Origin: Spinacia oleracea
Lineage: Eukaryota > Streptophyta > Magnoliopsida > Caryophyllales > Amaranthaceae
Assembly (NCBI RefSeq): GCF_020520425.1
Contig: NC_079492.1
Span: 1,426,001 to 1,490,000, forward strand
Reading direction: 5' to 3'
DNA: 64,000 bases
A model generated the notes under the pieces. It had not been told where the DNA came from. It ran no database searches and saw nothing but the letters and a program-made list of their open reading frames with translations. The translations under genes and the position numbers were made by a program. Positions 12,001 to 21,297 of this stretch are shown piece by piece. Positions within the stretch are counted from its first letter, which is position 1, and every line of letters begins with the position of its first letter.

Positions 12001-14851
12001 ACCAGCAAACTTTCAGCTGGTGGGGGCTTTAGATCAGCTACTGCAGCCGTGCTTGTTACTCTTTGTTCTTGCATCTCTGAATTAACTGCAAATTATCAAA
12101 CGTACAATTCTAAAAATCATATCCAAACTCAATAGCAAATGCTGAATAAAACTGACTAATGAAGGTAAAAAGACATAATGTGAGAAAGATCTCTACCTTT
12201 TTCGCTGCCATTAGAGACACCTCGAACAGACATACGACCACCATCATTCTTTGTTCTCCGTTTTCTCTTGCAGAAGAGAAGAGCAAGCAAGATGCCGAAC
12301 AAAAGCAAGAAGACAACACCAAATGCTACCCCAATAATAGTTCCAATATGCGAAGATTTTTTCTTTCCATGGGAAGCCTGGCTATTAGGACTCTCGGGCG
12401 ATTGAGATGTACCTCCTGAACTTTTGTGCCTTCGTTTAGCAGGTGGTGGTGTTCCAGGAGGTGGTGGAGGAGCCGGACCATTATCAAATGAATTACCATC
12501 GTAACTGCACAGACACAACCAAGCTTAAGAATGATAATTGATAACCCACAGAAAAGCATCTACAAAGACAAAATGAGAACTATAACACTTACATGAAATT
12601 GGGTAATGACTTGAGCTCCTGTGGTACCCAGCCTGTGAAGTGGTTGTTTGCAACATTTCTGTTCAACATGAATAAATAAAAAATTAACTGTAGAAAAACA
12701 CCGATAATTCTGAAAATAAAGCGTAATGAGGGAAAACTTACAGATTATCTAAAGGCAAAGGAACAAGAATATCAAGAGAACCAGTTAACTGATTGTTTTG
12801 AACCTCGCTGCAAAATAACAGGCCGGTACTATGAGATGTCTGAACAACAGATGAGTCTATAATAGGAATGGCGAGAAGAATTGGTGTTAGCAATTACTCA
12901 CAGTGTTGAAAGATTGGACAAAGCGCTAAAAGAAGCCGGAATATCTCCAGAGAAATTGTTGTTTGAGAGATCTCTGCACAACAATGCAAAGCAACAACAG
13001 GTTATTTTTTCTGAACTGCAAAATATTGTTTCTATGCTACTAAATAGGACAAGAAGTGTGTGACTTTAGTTGTCTTACATGGTCGCGAGGGCTGTATGAT
13101 TAGAAAATACATCTGCGATTGGCTGTGAGACCGAATTACTACTAACATTCCTGCAATGGAAGTGTGAAAAAAAGCAGATAAGCTGACTTGTACGAGAGAA
13201 CCATAATACTATGACCTAACAGATTATGAAAAAAGCAAGAGAACTAGAGAAAGTCACTTACAAATAAGAAAGTGAAAGCATGTTCACAATGGAGTATGGA
13301 AGGCTTCCACTCAGATTATTGTGTGCTAGATTTCTGCACCGACAAAAGAGTAGGCATTTTACAACTATAGACAATTCAACTAATCCTTCGTTCAACCAGA
13401 GCAAAGTGTCATATATATATATACACTTACAAAACTAAAACTTACAGGGACGTTAGATTTGGTGGTAGTGAAAATGGGATGTCATCGTGAATATTGTTAT
13501 TACTCAGATCCCTGTGAACAAGATTAAGCAATCAAAAAAAACATTCAGCATTTTAGAACAAGGGGCAAAGAATCATTCAAAGCTTTCTTACAATGTCTTC
13601 AACGAGGCGAGGTTTGCAAGCAAATATCCCATTGTACCGCTAACTCCTAACCCGGAAATGTCCCTGCCAAAGCAAACAACAATGTGCAAATAAGCTACAT
13701 GTGTAGATAAGAAAAATACACAAAACAATGCATTACAACTCAAAAAGGCACACCATGAGTAGAGCCATACAAGGAAACGACTGCCGAACCATCACACTTA
13801 ACCCCCTTCCAAGACTCTCCACACGGGTCACCGCCACTCATTTTCCAGCCCGTCAGCTGAGAAGGATTATTCAATGCACCATACAAAACTTGAAGTGCTT
13901 GTGCTGTAAAACACAGAAACATGTAGCAATTAAAAATAAATCAAAATAACAACCCAAAAAATCAATGGAATTAAAAAAAGGGTGCCTTTAATTCCTGAAA
14001 AGGTAAAATCATTAGGGGAAGAAAGGAATTCAATTTCCTTTTTCCCATTCAACAAGCTTCATGATGACGACAACAACAATAGCGCGATATAGGGAGGTCC
14101 AGATGTACGCAACCAAACCCTAATCAGTCACCACCATTTCACCACCCAGTATATGGCCAAGGGTGCCCAATTGTACACAATCATACCCCTAAAAACTCAA
14201 AACTAATCAAGAAACTATAATCACACAAAAACATACAAAATTCAACAAATTTTTTGAAACATAACAGCAAAAGATTTAACCACAGTAAAAACTAAATTGA
14301 ACAACAACATGCAACATCTTTTCCTGAAAAAGGTCCCCATCAATTCAGCAAATCAGCAATGAACTTCCAAAATGAGTTTTAGTACTCCACTACCAAAAAA
14401 GGTCCCCCACCCCCCTTAAATTCTCCTCTTTTTAACCTTATCTAAGGTTAATTTTTTTGGCCACATTAGTAACAAATTCCAGTATCTCAGAAGTAACAAC
14501 AACACAAACATGAAACCTACATACAATTTGGTCCCACACTCTGGAAAATGAAGGTAATCCCAGGAAGAAGGGCTCATTTTTCTTTCTTTTTTCCAGTTGA
14601 TTTGAACTTTTCCCAGATTTTATTCAACTCCATAAACAAATTAAAATTTCTAAAAAGACTAAAACTTTAACATACCCAGATGCAAAAAAACTGCATATAA
14701 ACCAAAAATTTCAAGAAACTACTCAAATTACAGCAGGAAATTAGCTTTAAAAGATGGGATTTTTTTTACCGTCATTGGCATCAGTGTTAGCTTGGACCAA
14801 AACCAATGAAACAGCAAGCAAGAAGACAAGATAAAGAGATGTCACCGCCAT
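9084..14851 (-). CDS. SRF: STRUBBELIG-receptor-family LRR receptor (pseudo)kinase, complete
   Basis: Sixteen exons: 14851-14770, 13903-13771, 13663-13592, 13511-13446, 13333-13262, 13150-13079, 12973-12902, 12807-12742, 12658-12593, 12504-12197, 12085-11829, 11524-11253, 11154-11019, 10242-10103, 10003-9847 and 9236-9084. They add up to 707 residues with every phase consistent. Order: signal peptide (residues 1 to about 21), SRF N-terminal motif with paired cysteines ([14 protein letters not shown]), six leucine-rich repeats mostly one per 66- or 72-base exon, a proline-rich juxtamembrane stretch ([13 protein letters not shown]), one transmembrane segment ([20 protein letters not shown]), then a kinase domain. 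The kinase has the glycine loop GEGSLGRVY and lysine LAIKK. The catalytic loop is HRNFKSAN, with Asn for Asp, and DFG is DCG, so it is probably catalytically weak or dead, as is known for STRUBBELIG. The overall form resembles SRF6/7/8. Such proteins act at the plasma membrane in tissue patterning and signalling. Confidence 0.93.
10615..10955. mobile_element. Tourist-like MITE in an SRF intron
   Basis: Long inverted ends start GGCTCCGTTTGGTTTGG on the left and, read inward, AGCTCTGTTTGGTAGGG on the right. Both run into GTAAAACGTTTTC-like sequence. TTA flanks both sides (10612-10614 and 10956-10958), as expected for PIF/Harbinger Tourist elements. It lies between exons 13 and 14 of the receptor gene. 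Open frames inside it run on both strands and are by-products of the palindromic structure. Confidence 0.7.
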
Positions 14852-14899
14852 TAAAGAAGACAAATTGAGCTTCACAAAATCAGGGGAAGAATAAAATTT

Positions 14900-15110
14900 T
14901 GAGTGATAGTTACATCACATTTACAGAAAAGGGAGAAGATGATGTTGAAAGAAGAAGAAGAAAGGGGAGAGAGAGCAAGGGAAGGCGGGTGAGTTTGATC
15001 GCCATTAAAGGAGGAGAGAGAAAGAGGGGAGAGAGATTCGAAGCTTTGTTTGTTTGTTTGGGGGGAGAGTAAATGAGGAAGAAAGGGAGGGAGTAAAAGG
15101 AATTGTAGAG
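14900..15110 (-). promoter_or_regulatory. CT-rich leader of the SRF gene
   Basis: Just upstream of the SRF start the plus strand is dominated by GAGAGA, GAAGAAG and GGGGAGAG runs. Read in the direction of the gene this is a pyrimidine-rich CTCTCT tract, common in plant 5' untranslated leaders and core promoters. No TATA box was assigned with confidence. Confidence 0.45.
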
Positions 15111-15752
15111 TGTGAGTGACAGAGTGAGTGATTAGTTGGAGAAAAAATATTAATTATTACTACTATCAAAAAATAATTATTAATTTATTCTATTCTTTTA
15201 TTAATGTTTGCTCCATTTGACGTTTTAAGTTTACTGTGTAGCTTACTGAATATCACATTTTATACGCGTAAAAATTATGAAAAAGTTTATATTCTAAAAA
15301 TATATTCCATACATTAAACCGAAACTTACAAAACTCACATCGCCATATTATTTCTTGTAGATTAGTGAGAATTAATTGTCAAAATCTTTCAAAGTTTAAT
15401 CTAAATAATACAATACTCCGTAGTGCAAACATTAAGAGAAGGATTTTACAAATTCTTCTAAGAGATCGTCTGAGTCTGACTTAGTTCACGTTACCTGACC
15501 TCTTTCTTACTAGTTATGGAGTACTCCGTACTCCGTAGTCTCATATTAGTTTTACACTTCTCATTTTCATCCGTCTCAGATTAGCTCTACACTTTTCATC
15601 TTTATCCGTCTCAGATTTATTTTGAAACTTATATTTTGAGAAAGATTCAACAATTATTCTAATACATCACTCTTTCCACTACCATAAAGTAAGGGTCTCG
15701 CTTTCTTTCACATTGCATCAAAATAAACCCTTTACTATATGCCTTTCAAGAA
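15111..15752. other. Gene-free stretch upstream of SRF
   Basis: AT-rich sequence with scattered TACTCCGTA-type words typical of decayed Stowaway-like elements near 15410-15540. The word GTAAAAATTATGAAAAAGTTTA near 15270 recurs in similar form near 47260, suggesting two decayed copies of one MITE family. No gene is seen. Confidence 0.35.
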
Positions 15753-15764
15753 AATAATACGGAG

Positions 15765-15958
15765 AACCAACATAAGTTGGTGGAGTTGGTGGGAAACTCA
15801 CCTTGTGACTTGGAGGTCACAAGTTCGAGCCCCATCAACTGTGTAATGCTTGGGAGTGGCTCAAGCAATGACCTGCGGAGTTGGGCTGGTTAACCTGTGC
15901 TAGGTGCTGGTTCAGTTAGGGCCCCTTCTTCTTACCTATTAAAAAAAAAAATAATAAT
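15765..15958 (+). mobile_element. SINE with poly(A) tail and 12-bp target duplication
   Basis: A tRNA-like head carries an A-box-like GTTGGTGGAGTTGGTGGG (from about 15775) and a B-box-like GTTCGAGCCCC (15823-15833). The body ends in an A-run followed by ATAATAATAA. The flanks AATAATACGGAG at 15753-15764 and 15959-15970 match exactly, which is the signature of target-primed insertion. There is no coding capacity. Confidence 0.8.
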
Positions 15959-15970
15959 AATAATACGGAG

Positions 15971-16750
15971 TACCCTACTATAGCTATCGATGTCCCGTCT
16001 ACTATTCTAATAAAATAATACTTCGTACAACGTATTTGATAATCAAATAACAAATTATATCATAAAACTATGTGGTGTTATAAGTGTCAAAACTTATATG
16101 AAAAGGAAGGAGTATGGTTTCACAATTAATTAAATGTAAGGATCTCAGTGGAGAGTGTTTTTCGCTCCGCATCTGCCCCAATTATGTAGGGGGTTTAGCA
16201 GTGATGGCCCAGGTGTGGATTTTGTCTAGAACCTGCCTCATCCCCATCCGCTATGTCCCATCCCCACTCGCCCCGCTACATGCTCGTCAACTTAACTGGG
16301 GCATCATTTTCTACGTGAAATAAATAATTTTAAAAAAGTTTAACAAAAACATTAAGTGAATTTAAGTGAGACGTTTAGATTTTTTTTTGTTTGGCAAACA
16401 CTTTTTCCATTATATATATACATACATTACTTTTAGTCATAGACTATTTTTTGTAAAGTTATTTTTCATTATATACTTTGGTAAACGTTTGCTAAATAAG
16501 AAAAATTAGGCTGGTATTGATGCGGGTATGGGACAGGGGTGAGACGACGATGAATAACCATGCAGGTGGTAGGTCGGGGATGGATTTTAGTTTGTACATG
16601 TTGGGATGAGGATGGAGATGAAATTTGTACCCATCATAGGTGATGGGGCGGGAATGGAGATGAAAATTTTAAATGGTGTCATCATAGGATGGGGATGAAG
16701 GGACCTACATCTGCATTCGTCTCGTTTCATTGAGATCCCTAATTAAATGT
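15971..16750. other. Gene-free stretch
   Basis: AT-rich sequence with two GC-richer stretches (about 16150-16310 and 16510-16740) holding words such as CCCCATCCGC and GATGGGGCGGGAATGGAGATG. These look like decayed inverted ends of an old element with AT-rich DNA between them. I see no duplication and no gene. Confidence 0.3.
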
Positions 16751-17177
16751 AAGACCGTCTAACGGTTAGACCACTTTTTTTGAATAACAAAATAGTTAAG
16801 GTATAAAGACATATAGTTAAATTTAACTAAACTAGTGTAAAACATAACTATAAGTAATAAAATCATAACTAATTGAATAACAAAATAGTTAAGGTATAAA
16901 GACATATAGTTAAATTTATGAGTCGAATAGTTATTATTTTCCAACAACCTTATTAATAACTAAAACTCATAAAATCTTAACTAATTTATCTCATTGCTTA
17001 ACTAATCAGTTTAATTGTTTAACTAATTAGTTCAGTGCTTAACTAATAGGTTCGGTTGCATAACTAATTGGTTTCGTTGCTTAACTAATTGAATTTCAAA
17101 GTTAACTAATTGATTTCAGCGGTTTAATAATCAGTTAAAGTGCATGCATAAAAGTGGTCTAACCGTTAGACCGTCTT
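16751..17177. mobile_element. MITE-like element with 28-bp terminal inverted repeats
   Basis: The left end (16751-16778) and the right end (17150-17177) are inverted copies with one mismatch. Their core GTCTAACGGTTAGAC is itself a palindrome. Inside, a stretch of about 40 bases starting GAATAACAAAATAGTTAAGG occurs twice (16782 and 16876), followed by repeated TTAACTAATT words. There is no coding capacity. I found no clear target duplication, so the superfamily is open. Confidence 0.6.
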
Positions 17178-19507
17178 TCCTAAAAGTTTGTAAATTAAAT
17201 GTTATCATCCCAGATTATTTAAATATTTTATTAAAATTGGGATTTTTTAGGACTTTTGAGGATTTTAATGACTGAATTTTGTCGGCATGAGAAAATGCTA
17301 GGTGGTGGCATCAAAATCAGGAGGAATTAGTGGGAAATTGGGAAATGGGGTTGTTATTATGTAGGGTAGTTTTTCAGAGTGGAATTTGGTCAATTATTTT
17401 ACTCCTTTTTCTTACATGAAAAAAATGATTAATCATCTTTGTCAAATTTTTAACTACACATAATTTCTAGTACAACATCCCTGTAACGAATTTAACGTTG
17501 TATGATTAGACATCTTTCATGAAATTTTTTATAATTAATTAAACAGCTGGAGTTGTAAATAGTAAAAGGAAAAAACTACTCAATATGTTAATTTTCAAAA
17601 GTGGATTTGTCTATAAAAGACTACTCTATAATACAGTTGCAAATGATGTAAGAAAACACATTATAGATAATCAATAACTTCTTTACTATTGATAAAGGGT
17701 AAAAGGGATCAAATTCAATGGTAAAATAAAATGAAAATGGCGATTGGCAAACTGGCTGATCATCCCTAGAAGTTGAAAATAACAACGATATAATGTGTTG
17801 CCTAGGCGAGTATTAATATTATTTTGTGTTAAATGTCTATGGAGGATTATTATGAATGTTGACACTCTTGAATATTTCTGATTAGTTTCAGTGTAACTTT
17901 TTATACAATCTACTTATACTTATATGTAAAATGTAGAATGTCAATAATAATAAAATACTTTGTATATAGGTCAAACATACTCCATCTTTTGAATTTACAA
18001 AATATTGTTCTAGTTTTTATGTGGTTTATTCAAATTCAATGGTAAAACTAAAGATCAATTGAGCACTTCATGGAAAATTCAAAACATGCATAATCACAAA
18101 TTCACAGGAATATATCAACCTACTTCTCCAACACTCCACCAGGAAATCAAGCACATCAATAACGCTGCAAATTGGATAACAAATGTAGATCATCTTGTAA
18201 ATTCATCTGTATACATCAATACTTGTAATTGGCCGTAACTACTCTTGATACTTCAAAATGATAAATTAGGTGTACCCCTTAAGAGGAGGGTCTTCTAATT
18301 ATATATTTTTACCATACAAAACACCGAAATAATTTTCTAGTTTTTTACATAATGGTTTTCATCATACGATTTAACTAGATTACACTATAATTTAACTTAA
18401 GTATTTTTTTTGATAATTAATTTAACTTAAGTTGAAAACTAAATTTTTACAAATATCCTCTTTCTTTATTTAGGCAAATACGAGTGTTGCCATATACGGA
18501 GTAGGTGTATATATAGGCCAATGTTCCTTGTTTTGTTTAGTCAAAAAAGGCCAAGGAGAAGATTGTTATCTACAAAAATATTGTGTGGGCATGGAGCCAT
18601 GACTAATTTGTCGGTGAAAACTTTGTAGGCTCATCAACATCAACCCACTCTATATTGCTATGTGTCAATAATTTTTCATGTGAAGATGTTGTCACAACTT
18701 TGTGACGTAGCTTTTTGAGGAATTTAATAACCCAACGCCTCTTAAATATTTTGAAGTACACTACCTCCGTTTATAAAGATGTTTACAGTTATTATTATTA
18801 TGCTTACAGTTCACAAAGGTGGTAAAAAAATAAATTTTCGATTTTTATAAGTGGTTAAAAATATTTTGTCCTTTAACTTTTTATTTGCTTAATTAAAAAA
18901 CATGTGTTTGTGCCATTGACCATCATAATACATGAGATGAAGTAATTAATTAACTACGTAGTATATATCAAACAACTCTCATAATGTAAAAACTCATGCA
19001 AAATAGTATTAGATCGAGTAGGAACCGCATGGAAAATGTATGCTTCATTAACATAGATATGATTTAACTAATTTTCACTTCTAATAATATCAAATGCATG
19101 ATAATATTTGATAAGTAATAGAACTAGCTAGGTACATTACTTAAAACACGATTTTATATTTGTTCTTTAGAATACAAACTTTTGGCAATTTGTATAAAAT
19201 GTTTCCATCTTGGATCAATTGTTCTAAGCTAACAATTCCCCGAATAACTATAAAAAGCCAGAGAGTAAAAAAAAAAAACAAATATGCATAGAAATAATTT
19301 ACAAGAATATACTAGCACTTAAAGATAAAAGACACCCAAAAAATGTTGTAATTTTAAAGGTTCTTCCAAAAATTTTGATGGACCACTTTAAAATGCTACG
19401 TATTATTATTCTTCCAAGAACAACCATCTTTGGAAATAAAAAAAACAAGAGAAATTTATGACTTTATTGATTTTATTTGCAATATACAAATTTGCCTTGT
19501 TGGAATA
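17178..19507. other. Gene-free AT-rich stretch
   Basis: About 2.3 kb of AT-rich intergenic DNA with no long open frame, RNA gene or complete element that I can recognise. Short decayed MITE-like words (TACTCCATCTTTTGAA near 17970, CTACCTCCGTTTATAAAGATG near 18760) are present. Confidence 0.4.
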
Positions 19508-19512
19508 ATAAG

Positions 19513-19903
19513 TGTTCCGGTGTTGTAAAGATGGAAACAATGGGCTTCGAATGAAGGCCCTTTTGTATGTGTTGAAGATCTTGCTTGTTTGAATGAGTGG
19601 AATCCGAATTCACCTGCACAAGAGCAAAGTCACTAGCCTCGGGGGTGTTTCCGAGGAAAGCCCCTCCGATGCCTAAGTAAGAATGATGCTCGGATTCTAG
19701 AGAGAAGTTCTCTAGAAGAGTAGTCTTAAGGCGGTAAATTGGACGTACCTTGAGGTGTGAGCCTTGGCGGCCTATTTATAGTGTTTGCATAATAAATGCC
19801 CATAGGTCATTTATTGTTATTGGGCCTTGGGCCTTAATGGATGGCTGAATAGCCATTGGTAGGTTTGATGTTGTTGTTTAGAGCCATTGGGCTTTGGACT
19901 TAG
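19513..19903 (-). repeat. Gypsy 3' LTR, outer part
   Basis: This matches 41180-41570 base for base as far as I can compare by eye. It ends at CTTAG, where the Copia element inserted. The remaining 39 bases of this LTR continue at 30386 after the Copia element. Confidence 0.92.
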
Positions 19904-21282
19904 TGAAGGAAATAATGCCCTTGGTCCAAGTATGCATTCTATGTTAAGTCTAATAAATGCGGTTCAGTATTAATTAACAAGTTAATAATTCAGTGAGATC
20001 AAGTGAGCTGAATGCCTAGCTAGAGGCCGCTTCAGTTCAAGTGGAATTAATGATATTAATCCACAGCTTACTCTTGACTGAACCCGTAGGGTCACACAAA
20101 TAGTACGTAAACGGATCAAGTATTTAATGGCATTAAATACTCCATCTATGAATATTCGGAACCGACGGATCTTGGTTTCAGTGGGAGCTAAGATCGTCAC
20201 AGGCAAGAAATGAATACTCCGGAAACGATGATATTGCCGGAAACGGAAATATGGATCGTATCGGAAATATGAATATTATCCAAGTCGTAGATGTTGCCGG
20301 AAACGGAAACATGGTACGTATCGGAAAATATTATCGGAAATGGAAATATTACCAGAATCGGAAATATTGCCGGAAACGGAAATATTGTCAGAATCGGAAA
20401 TATTATCGGAATCGGAAAATAATTCCGGAAACGGAAATATTAAATATTTGTTCGAAACGGAAATTGATTCCGGAATCGGAAATATTAAATATTGTTCGTA
20501 TCGGAAATGAATTCCGGAACCGGGAATTTAATCGGAAGCGTATCGTACGAATTAGCATCGGACGAGGCCTGCCGGACGAAGGCCCAGCACGAAGCCGGGC
20601 CATCGCCCAGCAAGCACGCGCGCCACAAGCCCAGCCAAGGCAGCGCCCAGGCCTACCGCAAGGCAGGCCCAGCGCGCGCCAAGGCCACGGATGCGTGGGC
20701 CGCGCTGCGTGGGCTGCTGCTCGCACGCGCATGGGCAGCCCTTGTGGATGCCGTGTGTGTGTGAGTTTGTGCTCATGCGTGATTCCTAAATCTACAAGAG
20801 TTAGTGTATGATTAAATTCCTATTCCTAAATTGGATAAATTAATTAAATAGAATTCATGTAGGATTCTAATTTCAATTAATTCGTATCCTACTAGGATTA
20901 CGATTCCTTTTCCGTAACTCTATAAATAAAGGCCTAGGGGTCATTATTTATACAGAAGTTTTAAGTATTCAAAACTAAGATTTTTAAGCAGAAAAATCAG
21001 CCAATATTCTTGCCTACCTAACCGAAAATATTAGAACCTTAAGGGCGATTCTAGTTGGTCAATCTTAAGGCGGATCCGGACGTGCTGTGGACTATCTACG
21101 GAGGGACGACACTTGGAGTCCTAAAGACTTGTTCTTGTTCGGTTCGGGCGCAGCTAGGGAAGGCACGCAACAAAGAGTATGCATCTAAACTATGCTAAAT
21201 GATTATGTGTAAATAATATGTTTCCTGGCTTTATGGTTTTTCCGCATGATTTATGAACTGTCATATGAATCATAACCTAACA
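19904..21282 (+). repeat. Copia 5' LTR
   Basis: 1379 bp. A TATA box, TATAAATAAA, lies at 20921-20930 after a CCAAT-poor stretch. Upstream of it are a degenerate CGGAAA/ATATT repeat zone (about 20215-20530) and a GC-rich block (about 20550-20760). It ends ...CATAACCTAACA. Confidence 0.95.
20215..20535 (+). repeat. CGGAAA-rich degenerate repeat zone in the Copia LTR
   Basis: More than fifteen loose copies of CGGAAACGGAAATATT or CGGAATCGGAAATATT follow each other in the U3 region upstream of the TATA box. The same zone recurs at 29318-29638 in the other LTR. It keeps a frame open (186 codons), but the peptide is a low-complexity run of NRKYYRK-like words, so I read it as DNA repeat and not as protein. 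Confidence 0.75.
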
Positions 21283-21283
21283 G

Positions 21284-21297
21284 TGGTATCACGAGCC
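21284..21297 (+). promoter_or_regulatory. Copia primer-binding site with one extra base
   Basis: TGGTATCACGAGCC starts two bases after the LTR. The usual plant Copia site, complementary to initiator tRNA-Met, is TGGTATCAGAGCC. This one has an extra C after TGGTATCA. Confidence 0.75.

Noticed and set aside
12881-13063. 60-codon plus-strand frame starting [14 protein letters not shown]
   Set aside because: It is the antisense of SRF exon 7 (12902-12973) and its flanks.
20251-20811. 186-codon frame in the Copia LTR, repeated at 29354-29914
   Set aside because: It runs over the CGGAAA repeat zone and the GC-rich block; the peptide is low complexity and antisense frames are open too. It is a product of repeats in a non-coding LTR.
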